Shown piece after piece: positions 33,850 through 46,275 of a DNA stretch of 64,000 bases. The notes beneath the pieces are model-generated. The model saw nothing but the letters and a program-made list of their open reading frames with translations. It made no database searches and was not told the origin of the DNA. The stretch is taken from the NCBI GenBank assembly GCA_030762935.1, contig CM060899.1, forward strand, positions 12,259,001 through 12,323,000. Reading direction: 5' to 3'. Numbering within the stretch: the first letter of the stretch is position 1; every line of letters starts with the position of its first letter. Made by a program: the position numbers and the translations under genes. This DNA comes from Hymenopus coronatus. Lineage: Eukaryota > Arthropoda > Insecta > Mantodea > Hymenopodidae.

Positions 33850-33965
33850 AGTTCATATGGTAGCTCAGTGGTTGGAGCAAGTGGTTAGAGATCTGCAGAT
33901 CTGTGGCTCAAATCTGGGCTGTGGCATTACATTTTTCAGCCTAGCTCTATTTATAAAATTAACAT
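33850..33965 (+). mobile_element. SINE family D, head fragment
   Basis: ATGGTAGCTCAGTGGTTGGA and TGTGGCTCAAATCTGG are box A and box B of the same head. CAGCCTAGCTCTA begins the body, which is then lost. Confidence 0.75.
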
Positions 33966-33969
33966 ATGC

Positions 33970-35340
33970 TATTAATAAGGGAATAAAAGCTTGATTCATC
34001 TAAAAGATTGGGAAATAATAATACATTCTGGATTTAGATAATATTTCCTCTTTGAAATGCAGACATTGGCTAATACATGTTATGCTGGCAGATGAGGTGA
34101 GTTTTGTTAGAGAGTTAAGGTAAAGGATATTTGAATATGGAAAATTAACGTTTCATGCACAGTGTTTTTCCACTGCCCTCATAGAAATATACAACTGCTG
34201 TACACATAAGAAGACTTGTTTTTAAGTGCTCTGAAAGTGCAGTATTAAACTCACAGTGATATTGTGTGATATTACCAGTGCGCTTATTATTTTGTCCTGT
34301 ACTTAGTCACAAAGTGTATTATGGCTCAGCATTTGTTTTCTACTGCACAGCATGTATATATTTATGATTTGTGTGTGTTAACACATTTTGTGAGTGCACT
34401 CTCATCCGTGTTAGCAATTGCAAAATTTACTCACATTTAATATTTTTCATGGACAAGTGCTTGGTTCCACCTTCATGGATATGTGTGTATACAAAATAAT
34501 CATAATTGCAGCTCTGAGATACCTAATATTGTTACTAAATACCCCTTCATGACATAAACATTGATGTATGGTGTGCCATTAGTGAGGAAGAATTGTAGGC
34601 CCAGTTTTTTTTTTTTTTTTTGAGTCAACAGTTAACACCCATGCAAACGTGAATACAATTTTACTCCCCTTTTTAGAGAATAGACAGGCAGGGAGCAAGA
34701 TTTTGCCTTTTTTCAAAAAGACTCTGCAACAACTATTACAGACAATCTTTTGATGAGAACAGGACAGAATTATTAGTAGAGAATTATTAGCCCCCTCAAT
34801 CAACTGACCTAATCCCTGAGATAACTTAAAACATTAAGTATACAATACAAACTCATACACCCTAAAAGAACTAAAACAAAATGTTAGCCAGGAAATTGCC
34901 AGCATTTCTCAATGTGAACTATGGCAAGTGATGGATAGTTTCTTAAAGGTGTGCCAAAAATGGCAGTGGCCTATTTCAGTATCTTCTTTAATAACATTGG
35001 TAAATAAAGCATTTAAAAATGTAGCATGGTTTCATCCATGCCTTTCTATGATAGCAGCAATGAGAGCTGAAGGCATGGACAGGCAAACCATCATGCAGCT
35101 GATTTCATCGTTTTTGTATCACCTGATAGTTATTTGTTAATTGTGCACCAACATTTTCCATGCAGTGTTGCTTCTCACTCTCATTTCTGTTTTTGTGTTA
35201 TTGGGAATTATTTTAAGAGTTATAATTGAATATTATTGTTGTTATAAATCACAGATATAAAATTAAATTAATACATATGTTTATAATATGAAGATTCAAG
35301 CACAATAATGGAAAATAAAATAGTTAAACAAGTGTATTAT
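33970..35340. other. No gene recognised
   Basis: AT-rich sequence up to the 5' LTR. A T run lies at 34605-34621. No protein resemblance. Confidence 0.4.
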
Positions 35341-35756
35341 TGTGTCAGTGCCGTCCATATGCTGCTGCTCTCATGTTTCCCATAGTCTATGAGTCAGTAA
35401 ATTTGAAGATGCTGGAATGTCTAGCAACAAAGGAAGTGCAATATGCTGGTAACTCAAGGCTTTGGAATGCAATATCTCTAGATTCTTACAGAAGCTCTGG
35501 TTTCTGCAAGTTTCCAGAAAGTTCTGTGATGTCATTTTCTGACTATAAAAGGTGGAAGAATTGCAAGCCTGAGTGTGTGTGTCATGTAGTACAGTGAGTT
35601 ACGAGTCATAATCACACTTCAACTGGCATGTTAGGGCTCAGCGGCAGGCAAGCATGAGAAAGCCATCTATTGTCTAGCATTGAGTGAATTGTTTGCCCCA
35701 GTGAATTAAAGGCTTATTTGTAACCAATTTTTGAGAAAATAAAAACATTTGTTACA
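35341..35756 (+). repeat. 5' LTR of Gypsy element
   Basis: Begins TGTGTCAGTG and ends TTTGTTACA. Shared with the 3' LTR: ATATGCTGCTG, TCTGACTATAAAAGG-like TATA region with GGAAGAATTGCA, GAGTGTGTG, and the end TTTTTGAG...ACATTTGTTACA. It is 416 bases long, about 118 more than the 3' copy, mainly from sequence around 35385-35510 missing there. It is preceded by TTAT, which also follows the 3' LTR. Confidence 0.85.
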
Positions 35757-35776
35757 CTGGTATCAGGTGCGGGATA
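35757..35776 (+). other. Primer-binding-site-like sequence
   Basis: CTGGTATCAGGTGCGGGAT follows the 5' LTR directly, the position and style of Gypsy primer-binding sites (compare the common TGGTRTCAGAAGTGGGAT form). Confidence 0.6.
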
Positions 35777-35929
35777 GAAAAGTCGAGATGAAACTGATAC
35801 TTCAAAAATTGTTGGAGAAGATAAGACAGTATGGCAAGTGAAATGGTGACATTGAATACCTCATTACAGAAGATGCAAATGGAAATGAAGATCAAACCAC
35901 TAATTTGTAAAAGAATGAAAAGAGGAATG

Positions 35930-36105
35930 GAAGTGGAGTTCTATTTATGGACGCTCTGTAACTGCCATGGTTCGCAGAGTTCCATTCTACACTGGGCATA
36001 AAACACTCTTTAATTTTGTTCAGAGGCCTCTTTATCAGGATTGAGGTTCTTTTACATGCTATAAATCTACGACACACCTTCTGAAGAAATTTGTCGCCCT
36101 CCATA
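35930..36105 (-). mobile_element. SINE family B, copy 3 (inside Gypsy)
   Basis: Read on minus it has the body landmarks CTTCAGAAGG-like, TCGTAGATTTATAGCATGTA, AAAGAACCTCAATCCTGATA and CACTGGGCAT-like text, ending GTCCATAAATAGAACTCC. The tRNA head is missing at its right end, where copy 4 starts in the other direction. Confidence 0.75.
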
Positions 36106-36107
36106 AT

Positions 36108-36345
36108 GTAATGTTACCATGGTTCATATACCGAAGGTTGATTTTTTTGGATGTAAAACTCCTTTGCATGCCTTCCTTCGGAAGGGAAGTAGAGCCATTG
36201 GTCTCATATCTACATTATGACACGCAAAAGAACCTCAAGCCTGATAAAGAGGCCTCTAAGAAAAATTAATTGGGCTTTCAAGCCCAATATAGAATTGGAT
36301 GCTGAGAACCACAGAAGTTAAAGAGTATCCATAAATAAAACTCTA
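36108..36345 (+). mobile_element. SINE family B, copy 4 (inside Gypsy)
   Basis: Head remnant TGTTACCATGGTTCATATAC, then CTTCCTTCGGAAGGGAAGT, CAAAAGAACCTCAAGCCTGA, GATGCTGAGAACCACAG and the tail ATCCATAAATAAAAC. It is oriented away from copy 3, so the two form an inverted pair. Confidence 0.8.
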
Positions 36346-37980
36346 TTTCCATATCTGAAGAAAGCCATGCTAAAGATATTCATGTCTGAAAAAATATATC
36401 ATACAATACCAGACCATCTTCAGAGAAGAGAACGGGGATTACAGTCACAATGACAGAGTATTCCACAGCATTGACACTGGAGATGCTTGAATTCGGCAAG
36501 CAGAGATCTGGAACATGAAATCTAGGAGAATCATTTAAGAGTCAAGAGAGCCCTTGGTGCTGCGATGAAAAAGAACAAGTGAGCTACACCTTTGCATGCA
36601 CTACACAAAGAATGTCCTGAATACATGAGCCAGAATCTACAAAGGCTGCAGGTAGCTAAGTTAAAGTTGAGCAGAAAGTACCAACTCTTCTGCAAAGAAG
36701 TTTACTACTTTGGCACGTAATCTCATCATCTGGTGTGGCCAAGAACTGGGAGAAGGCATGGGCAGTGGGAGATTGGACATGCCTGAAAAAAAAAAGAGAT
36801 GTGAAGTCTCCTGGGCCCATACAGCTACTATTGCAAGGACACGAGTGGTTTCTCTAATATTGCAACATCCCTCACATAGGTGATGCAGAGCACTGGCCCT
36901 ACTTTATGTTCAGAAGAGGTAGAGAGCATGTTCCAGGCGCTAAAGTCAGCACTGCTCCTATTTCAAGAATTCCAGAACTTGGTTGTGGACAGCGATGCCA
37001 CTGGCATTGACTACATTCTACTCCAGGATCAGGAGGCCAGGAACAGGTAGTTGCCTATTACAGCAAAATGCTCTCCAAAGCCAAAACGTGCATTGCCCAG
37101 CGAGAGTTCCTGGCAGAAGTAAAGGTCCTGGAGCGCATCCATAAATACATGTATGGTTCAGCCATTTCATCTGAGGATTGACCACTCTGCCCTCACCTGA
37201 CTGTTAAGTTTCAAGGGTCTTACATAAGAATATCAGAAAGGAAGAAGTCACTCCATGTGGATGCCCTGTCCAGAGGAGTGTGGCCACTGTATTAAGGTTG
37301 AAGAGTAAGAGCATGCCACAACAGAATGGGATAGTGCTGGGCTGAGGAGGAAGCCACTGGCAGACCTGACATGGAACCACTCCTGGGGAGAATTACAGCC
37401 AGGTACTAGACCAAGCTAGGAGGGCATCTGACGAAGGAGTACTCTATACTGTTCTACTGGGCTTAATGGGACTCACTGAAGAACAAGAACGAGGTCCTGT
37501 TTAGAGTATGGGAGTCACCTGATGCAAAATCCAGATAGAGCAGCAAAATCCAGATAGAGTAAGGTTGCGGAAGCTCCTTAGTACATGTAAGGAATTTGGG
37601 ACCCAACTGAACCATTAACATTCTGACAAAGATATTACTGGCTGAGACTATGGGCAGAAGCTGAGAGGTATGCAGCAAGTCAGGGCCCTCAGACCAGGAG
37701 CCAAGGTAACATGGCAGCACCATTAGAATACATTGCCATTGATGTAGTTGGACCATTCTCTGTTAAGACAGGGGTGACAATTATATGTTAGTTGCCATGG
37801 ATTACTTCAACAAGTGACTGGAGGATAGGCCATACCTAACCAGCAAGCCATGATCTACCTCATGGAAGAACTGTTTTGTCACTATGGAGCTACACACTGA
37901 TTAGGGCACTAACTTTGTGTCCAGCCTCATGAGCACTGCAGCACCTCTAATTGTACAAGATGTGCACAACAACTCTTCAG

Positions 37981-38205
37981 GCTGCACCATGGCCAAGTGG
38001 TTAGACCACTCTCTTCTCACCTAAGAGACCGAGTTCAATCCCAAGTGACCACATGTGGGATCTGTGGTAGACAAAGCAGCACAGAGGCAGTTTTTCTCTG
38101 GGTTCTCCAGTATACCCCACCATCACATTCCACTCATGCTCCATCTTCATTCCCTGTTTCATCAATGTCATCGCCTGTGGTGTCATACATTATCCAAAAA
38201 AAAAG
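37981..38205 (+). mobile_element. SINE family A, copy 3 (inside Gypsy integrase)
   Basis: Full head: CCATGGCCAAGTGGTTAGAC and box B GAGTTCAATCCC, then a body mirroring the minus copies (CTCTGGGTTCTCCAGT) and a short A tail. It interrupts the integrase between the aspartate region and HPQSDGM. Confidence 0.85.
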
Positions 38206-38749
38206 AACCATCTTCCATCCACAATCAGATGGCATGGGTAATTGGTACATCATGACTATAGAAGAACATTTGAAGAAGGTCGTGGTCAGACACCAGAGAG
38301 ACTGGAATGTGAGGGTGCACTATTCTTGTTGGCCTACTGCTCATCAACCCACAACAGCACCGGATTAGTCGTTGGCAGAGAGCTGTGTCTGCTATGTGAC
38401 CTGATGTTTGGAAGTCCTCCAGGGGCAGAACAGCCAGCAGTTGACTATATGGAGCAATTGGTAGATCAACTTCATGGCATGCTTGAGATCACCAACAAAA
38501 CATCTGGTAGCAAGTGATCAGATGAAGACCCATTACAACCAGCAGGCAAATAACTTAGGTTTCCAGCAAGGTGATCTGGCATGGCTATATCTGGCTAATT
38601 CGCCCTAACTGGAACAAGGAATACTGTTCCAACCATTGCAAGGATGACAGCATGTAGAAAAGAGGATAAATGATGTCTACCGCATCCGAGACCTACGGGA
38701 TTTTCATCATCTAGTCCACTACAATGGTACTGCTCTGAGGAGGGAGCAG

Positions 38750-39047
38750 TGTGACTGAGGCATCTGTATGCTGCTGTACTCATGTTTGCCTTGATGTTGG
38801 TACAATTGAAGACATGAAATGCAGTTCTATGACATTTTCTACCTATAAAAGAGGAAAGAATTGCAGGGCAGAGTGTGTGCCTTATAGTATAACAAGTTAT
38901 GTGTCGTGATCAGACTTCCAGCTGGAAAGTTGGTGTGCAGAGGCATACAAGCTGTCAACTGTAAATACATCAAGGGAATTCTTTGTAGCAGTGAACTAAA
39001 GTAGTTATTTGTAACAAATTTTTGAGTCAGCAAAGACATTTGTTACA
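38750..39047 (+). repeat. 3' LTR of Gypsy element
   Basis: Begins TGTGACTGAGGC, contains TATGCTGCTG, TTTTCTACCTATAAAAGAGG and GAATTGCAGG, and ends ACATTTGTTACA. Followed by TTAT, matching the base run before the 5' LTR. Confidence 0.85.
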
Positions 39048-39054
39048 TTATGCT

Positions 39055-39755
39055 TTTGTCTATGCAGTAATTTATATTTTCTCTATATGTACTATGTACA
39101 TAGTGTATAGAGAAGATATTGTACTCCACCCAAAAATTTGATGCTTAGATTTCACTAGAAATACATGCTTTAGGTCGCCCTGAAACCAAAAAAAGTATTT
39201 CGGGAAAATGGTCCATGTATATGTGTGTGTGTGTGTGTGTGTCTTTGGACAGCATAGCTCAAAAACAAAAAGATGTTATATAACAAACTTAGTATTTAAG
39301 TTTGATATCTTCAAAGGATGCAATACGAGGATTTTTAAGAAAATCCCGCCCCATCAGCTACCCTTTACATGGAACTTATTTAAAAAATGTTGATTTCTCA
39401 AAAATGGCTATGATTTTCATTAAAATATTGTGTATTAAAAATATTTACCCGACAAATAAAATGTGTATCTTGAATTTTCTGGAAGGAGCCTCTAGAAACT
39501 AATATTCTGGATGAATCTTATGGAATTTTACATAACTGCTAAACCATAAGAGATGGACAAAAACTTTCCACATTAAAACACCCAATGTATGTTATATACA
39601 TTTTTTTCATGGAGTTGATCATTTTTTAGATATTTCTTGTTTTTGGTTTCAGCTTTGAAAAACTTTTACTTTTCTCATACAGGAATTTATCAACTCCTGT
39701 CCATACAAACAAAGGAACTTCAGTCACATAGCAACTAGCTGTTGAGTATCACTAC
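39055..39755 (+). repeat. Repeat E, copy 5
   Basis: Starts TACTATGTACATAGTGTATA, then CCACCCAAAAATTTGATGC, a GT microsatellite (39220-39242), GGACAGCATAGCTCA, TCAAAGGATGCAATACG, TTCTGGAAGGAGCCTCT and GTCACATAGCAACTAGCTG. It is the most complete plus-oriented copy. Confidence 0.8.
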
Positions 39756-39837
39756 CTATTTGTTTAGTAATGATAGTCTCAATTACTTGGATCACATCAG
39801 CTACATTCGTTTGCTAGAATTTCATTGTGTTGGACAG

Positions 39838-39925
39838 CATTGGTTTAGGCTGGATTTGAACCTGCAACCTTGGGATCACATAGCCAAACTTAACCAAATA
39901 AGTCACCCAGATTGACTCTTCCATC
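39838..39925 (-). mobile_element. tRNA-like SINE head, unassigned
   Basis: On minus, GGGTGACTTATTTGGTTAAG and TGCAGGTTCAAATCCAGCC are box A and box B of a tRNA-derived head. The body was not matched to families A-D. Confidence 0.5.
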
Positions 39926-40187
39926 AATACCATCTATGTATACAAAAATGTGTAGTACTACTTAAGTGACGAATTAGAATACTAAGAAATGACATCATTG
40001 TAAAGAACAATAAGAACTGGGTTGCAGAGGGTAAGCTTTCTATAAAAATATCAGAAGATACATATCATGTATACATGATTATAAATGGCACAGAGTACTT
40101 TAAAGTTAAAGAAATTTCATAGTAAGGGTAACTTCCAACAGCTATCAGCAACAGATATGTGAAAATGCAAACAGATCCTTATTTATG

Positions 40188-40425
40188 GATGGTCTTAACT
40201 ACTGTGGTATGGAATAGCTCTTAATTTTGCTCAGAAGCCTCCTTATCAGGCTTGAGCTTCTTTTAGATGATGTAAATCTATGGCCCGGGAACAACAGCTT
40301 TACTTCCCTTCTGAAGGAAGCCTACTAAGGATTTTTACACCTGAAAAAATCTGTTGCTCTTCGCCAGGTTTGAACCTGCGACCTTGGATATATGGAGTTA
40401 GCATGTTATGAGGGTGACACAGTTA
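40188..40425 (-). mobile_element. SINE family B, copy 5
   Basis: On minus: CATATATCCAAGGTCGCAGG, box B GGTTCAAACCTGGCG, then CTTCCTTCAGAAGGGAAGT, CAAGCCTGATAAGGAGGC and the tail ATCCATAAATAAGG. A well preserved copy. Confidence 0.85.
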
Positions 40426-40497
40426 TATGAAGATAATCACTTACACTACCTGGACAAAGAACATTTTTATCCTTCTAATGTTCAGAAGGCAAAATTA

Positions 40498-40770
40498 AAT
40501 TGAGTTTAATTTATGGACACACTGTAACTGCTCTGATTCTTGGTGCCTTATTCTATATTGGGCATGAAAAATTAGAGGCTTCTTTATCAGGCTTAGGTGT
40601 CTTTACATGCTGTAAATCTACAACATGGAACCACACTCTTTACTTCCCTTTCAAAGGAAGCTATGTTATGGATTTTTACACCTGAGAAATATGCATTACC
40701 ATCTGCTGGGTTTGATCCTCTAACCTTAGGAACCAGAGGCTAGCATGTTACCCCTAGGCCATTGAGAATG
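40498..40770 (-). mobile_element. SINE family B, copy 6
   Basis: On minus the head is TAGGGGTAACATGCTAGCC with box B GGATCAAACCC. The body has CTTCCTTTGAAAGGGAAGT and AAGCCTCTAATTTTTCATGC; the tail is GTCCATAAATTAAAC. Same direction as copy 5, about 70 bases apart. Confidence 0.82.
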
Positions 40771-40916
40771 ACATTCAGAAGACATTTCTTAACTAATAAT
40801 GAAAGGAAAGATGAGTGGGTTACACAACTTGTGTTCAGATATTACTTTCATATTTAACAACACAGAATATCAATGACCTGGCACTGATTATTTATCATTT
40901 CTTCTAAAGATGTCAA

Positions 40917-41230
40917 GACAGGTAAATGTTGGATTAATTTCCAAGCTTTCAACAGTGAACTCTGTCACCATCATCAGGGGACTGAGGCAATTTGCTCTAG
41001 CAGTGGAACTTATACCTGGAGGGGAAGGACGTCTCACCCAATGTCATTGTTTGGCACTGACCAATAGGGGTTAAGGATGGGGCAAGCATTGTATATTGCA
41101 TTTTTGTTTTTATTTAGTTTGCTTCTTTTATCAGTTTGTCATGATATTCAGTAGATTTTTCTATTATTTTGATGGACAAAAAGTTGATCTTATGGGCAGT
41201 ATCATAAATATGTTTTGTTACCATGGACTT
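40917..41230 (-). mobile_element. Penelope-like element: GIY-YIG end plus terminal repeat
   Basis: Minus strand, right to left. The decayed C-terminus of the Penelope GIY-YIG endonuclease reads SAKSMVTKHIYDTAHKINF, SIKIIEKSTEYHDKLIKEAN (41240-41130). Then CCAATTGG-type text and a TATA-like box (GGTATAAGTTCC, 41020-41006), a hammerhead-like core (40977-40941), and the end TTGGAAATTAATCCAACATT. The order endonuclease end, promoter, ribozyme core is what a Penelope element followed by its terminal repeat would give. A second copy of the repeat faces it at 41330-41490. Confidence 0.65.
40941..40977 (-). ncRNA. Hammerhead-ribozyme-like core
   Basis: On minus it has CTGATGA (40977-40971), a hairpin (TGACAG / CTGTTG possible), then GAAAG. 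The cleavage-site side could not be assigned with confidence. Confidence 0.45.
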
Positions 41231-41329
41231 TGCTGAATAAGAATAATTTTAACAAAGATGAAGGTCAGCACATAAACAAAACTTGGCTACCTATAATTCA
41301 CAACCACTTGTCCCATCCTCCTTAACCCT

Positions 41330-41490
41330 AATTGGCCAGCACTGACCAATGACAGCATGTAAGGCAGTCCTTTACCCTTCTCCTCCGAGGTATAAATGCC
41401 ACCACCAGGACAACTTTCCTCCAGTTCCCAAATGATGGTGACAGACGTCATTGAAAGTTTGGAAATTAATCCAACACTTACCTGGCTAAA
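41330..41490 (+). mobile_element. Penelope-like terminal repeat, inverted partner
   Basis: It mirrors 40917-41060. Shared text is CACTGACCAATGACA / CACTGACCAATAGG, CGAGGTATAAATGCC / CCAGGTATAAGTTCC, AATGATGGTGACAG / TGATGATGGTGACAG, and GGAAATTAATCCAACACTTA / GGAAATTAATCCAACATTTA. The CTGATGA core is changed to CAAATGATG here. Confidence 0.7.
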
Positions 41491-41499
41491 CATTCCAAG

Positions 41500-42594
41500 A
41501 AGAAATCATTAATATGGAATATGATAAAATATGGGGAAATTTGACATAATTTGATCAAGAAAATGCGTTACAACATGTTATGTTCAAAGAAGAATTCCAT
41601 ATCTAACACTAACTGAACAAGAATTTGACAATACATTTAGGGATAGTCACTTATAGAACTTGATCAAAAAATTGCATTTCACTTCTAATTTCCAGAGGAA
41701 GGTTTGACAATGTATCCAGAGGCGATTTTTAATACAAATTTGTCCAAGCATTCCAACCCACTCATGAAATAGAAAATTGTTCCAAACATAACACTAAGAT
41801 GGAATATAGAGAAAATGTAAAAGAACTTTAAAGTGTAAATAGGGTACTTACCTTGGTGAGTTTATGGAATAAAAGTCCTCATCTGTTTCGTGCTGTAACA
41901 GAATATCTCACTGTGAATCACATATTGTGTTTAAGATTTTACATCTCTATCAAGGAAGATTGGTCAGAAACCTATTCTTTGTAATCAACCAATTACTTCA
42001 TACTAAAATCATCATAAAACTTTGAGCATTTTACCATGAAAAGACAAGAGTTTGTAGATGAAAAGTATGAAGCATTTGACTTACAAAATTGTTTTATGTA
42101 TAGATAAATTAAAATCATATTTTATTACCAGTTTCAATATTCTACAAAAATCTTCCCAATTGTATTGTAAAGAGTAACTGAAATTACCTAAAGGTAGTTT
42201 AAAATTAAATCTAGACACATTATCACTAATGTATTTCTCTAATTTGAACCTTTTTAGGACATGTGTTCTGAACCTCAATCATATCCTTAATTCCAACGAG
42301 ATTCAGGACTTCTGACCCATGTCCAAACAATATCAAACATTAAATAATATTAAAGGATGGTTTATTAAAGAGGTTTAATGTCTTAAGTGATGTAATCAGT
42401 TTCAGGAAAGAACTAAAGTATATGCACTTGAAGAGCTTTTACCCAAAATAATTATTTTTTAAATTGGAAAAGATTAAAATACATATTTATGGGAAAAATG
42501 ACAAAAATAATTATTCGTGTGTGTGTGCGTGTGAGTGTGTGAGTGAGTGCGTGCATGGGTGGGGGTGGGGTGTGTGTGTTGTTTCTGTAGCCCT
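41500..42594. other. No gene recognised; GT-rich microsatellite at its end
   Basis: AT-rich with short unremarkable frames. 42515-42585 is GT/GGGTG-rich and leads into repeat E. Confidence 0.4.
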
Positions 42595-42790
42595 TACGTA
42601 CAATGTATTCCACCCAAAATTTGATGTCAAGATTTAACCACAAATATATGTTTTGAGGTCCCCTGAGTCTGAAAAAAAAAATTCTAGAAAATAGTCAATG
42701 TGTGTCTGACTGTGGACAGCATAGCTCAACAACGGTAATGTATACCTAGTTCACAATTCAAGGCATTTAAATTATTAAATGTAGGTAAAT
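42595..42790 (+). repeat. Repeat E, copy 6, left part
   Basis: CACCCAAAATTTGATGTC, ATTTAACCACAAATATATG, TTTTGAGGTCCCCTGAG and GGACAGCATAGCTCAACAA follow the order seen at 39120-39270. The copy breaks off before the middle of E, which resumes at 45137. Confidence 0.75.
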
Positions 42791-43286
42791 ATACTTCATA
42801 CATAAACATTCGTATCTTTGGTATCTATAAAAATATTTTAATGGAACCAAAACTGGCTGAAAGTTCATTAAAGGCACCACAAATGTATCATAGAAACAAA
42901 GAGAGACAGTATTAACAAAAGTTTAAATATCACTAATTTTTTCTCTGTAATAAAAGTCATTCTGTACGTCGAACGCACCTAATTTGTGATTCAGGCTTGT
43001 GGTATGTGCATACAAATGTTTATACGTGTAGCTAGCTAAGCACAACGTTCTGTGCTTCAAGGTTTTTATCATTCTGTTTATTGCTAGGACGCAAATACAT
43101 GTGTGTGTTTGTGAGGAACAGCCAAGCTTCAAAGAAATCAAACCTCTCTGTCAGCGTTTCTGTTTAAGCCTTAGAATAAATACACAGCGGAGATTTATGG
43201 TAGAGCCTTTTAGCTACGGGGTTCACAGATTTTTGTTTTAGCTATCAGAAAAGTGCATTTGAAAATGTTATATGTAAGTTCTAAAC

Positions 43287-44940
<1,654 letters not shown>

Positions 44941-45129
44941 AGGAACGTTTAAAGGTAAGACTTTATTTATTCTGCAATTTATTTAAATTTATTATAAAAG
45001 ACAAAAATTAAAATAATTAGGAATAAATAAGCATTAAATGCATGTATGTACAGGATGTGATATGACGTCCATATCAGTTCTCCTGCATTTTAAAATTGAC
45101 ATCATAACATGTCCATATCCGGGAAAAGG

Positions 45130-45820
45130 TTAAAGCCAAATTTGGTATTTAAGTTAAGTATCTTACAAGGATGCGACTCTAAAACTTTTCAAAATTCCCC
45201 CCAACTAAAACTATTTTTACATAGAAGCATTTTTGAAGCTTCTGCTTTTCTCAAAAATAGCTGTAATGATTTTGATTAAAATACTGTTTATTAAAGATAT
45301 TTACATCACAAATAAAGTGTATAATTTTAATTTTCTGGGAATGGCCTCTGAAGACCTCATTATTCTAATTGAGTTTTTCAGAATTTTGCATAACGGTTAA
45401 ACTGTAAGAGATAGACAAAAAATTACTTCATAAAAAGTGTAGTTCTTGTTAGAACACATAATTTGTCATATAATTTTTTATGTGGGGCTGATCATTTCTG
45501 AGATATTCCCAAATATTAGTTTCAATTTTAAACTCTTTAACTTTTCTGAAACAGGAAGTGATGTTTCATTTCATTTCTCTTGTTTTACTGCAGGCCATGC
45601 AAAGCGAGCCAAACTTCAGTTGTTTCACATAAAACCAACTATTAAAGGATTTAACTATCGATTTAGCCTGTCTACTTAAAAGGAAGCAAGTAATAAGACA
45701 ATTTGTGCTAATATTTACCTATTTTACCATGTTGTACATAAAATAATAATCTTTTGTAAAGAAAGTTGTTTGTGTAACAGATAGACAAAGTCATGTGAAT
45801 GGAACACATCAGATTTTTTA
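45130..45820 (+). repeat. Repeat E, copy 6, right part
   Basis: Resumes with TTTGGTATTTAAGTTAAG, ACAAGGATGCGACTC, TTTTCTGGGAATGGCCTCTG and ends GTCATGTGAATGGAACACATC. Together with 42595-42790 it makes one copy of E split by the piggyBac insertion. Confidence 0.8.
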
Positions 45821-46054
45821 AATGTGTACTTTTATGTGAAATACAATTTTGCAAATTCACTTCTTCGACTTCTTGGGATGTTGGTTTAGATATACACATA
45901 TTAGGAAAAAATAGACCAGTTATTTACATATAAACATGGGCCCTATGTGAAAACAGTGGTCCTTTTAAAATAAGAACTGAAGCTTTCCTTGCGACGTATT
46001 AATTCAAAATCTTCTCGGGCTTCTAACCAGATAAAAAATTGGTTTCATACCAAC

Positions 46055-46086
46055 GTTTCGAAGAAGTGCATCTTCCTCGTATTCAG
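46055..46086 (-). ncRNA. Hammerhead-ribozyme-like core, left arm
   Basis: On minus: CTGAATA (expected CTGANGA, one base off), stem II GAGGAAG / CTTCTTC with loop ATGCA, then GAAAC and a short stem III AC-GTTG-GT. Stem II is perfect here, but the core has a G-to-T change. Confidence 0.6.
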
Positions 46087-46243
46087 GGTGAACTGATGGA
46101 TTGAGCTTGCTGAGACTAGTATTTATAAGAGCTGGAATGAAGCTAATTCATTCATGAATAATATCACGCGAACCAATCAGATGTTAGCTTCATTCCAGCT
46201 CTTATAAATACCAGTCTCTGCAAGCTCAATCCATCAGTTCACT

Positions 46244-46275
46244 CTGAAGACAAGGAAGATGCACTTCTTCGAAAC
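46244..46275 (+). ncRNA. Hammerhead-ribozyme-like core, right arm
   Basis: CTGAAGA (46244-46250), stem II AAGGAAG / CTTCTT with one bulge and loop ATGCA, then GAAAC (46271-46275). GTTGGTA follows, giving a two-base-pair stem III and a predicted cleavage after A at 46282. All invariant core bases are present; helix I is weak. Confidence 0.65.

Larger units (their letters stand above)
35341..39047 (+). mobile_element. Gypsy-type LTR retrotransposon, decayed
   Basis: 3.7 kb bounded by TG...CA LTRs and a 4-base TTAT repeat at 35337-35340 and 39048-39051. The gag, protease and most of the RT are missing. Recognisable pol in order: the RT/RNase H junction (SEEVESMFQALKSAL, about 36920), RNase H with VVDSDATGIDYILLQDQ (about 36980) and HLRIDHSALT (about 37170), then integrase LEYIAIDVVGPFSVKTG (about 37725). 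The integrase is interrupted by a SINE at 37981-38205 and resumes as RTIFHPQSDGM, MTIEEHLKKVV and HQRDW. It ends with LVDQLHGMLEIT, GFQQGDLAWLYL and RINDVYRIRDL just before the 3' LTR. Many stops and frameshifts. Two family B SINEs lie head to head in the front part. Confidence 0.85.

Noticed and set aside
33415..33965. CRISPR-like array
   Set aside because: Repeat units are long, diverged and tRNA-headed; this is a eukaryotic genome and the units are SINEs.
40500..40685. Plus frame of 61 codons with hydrophobic stretch
   Set aside because: It is the reverse of SINE family B; the same text recurs at 5860-6108 and 58860-59057.
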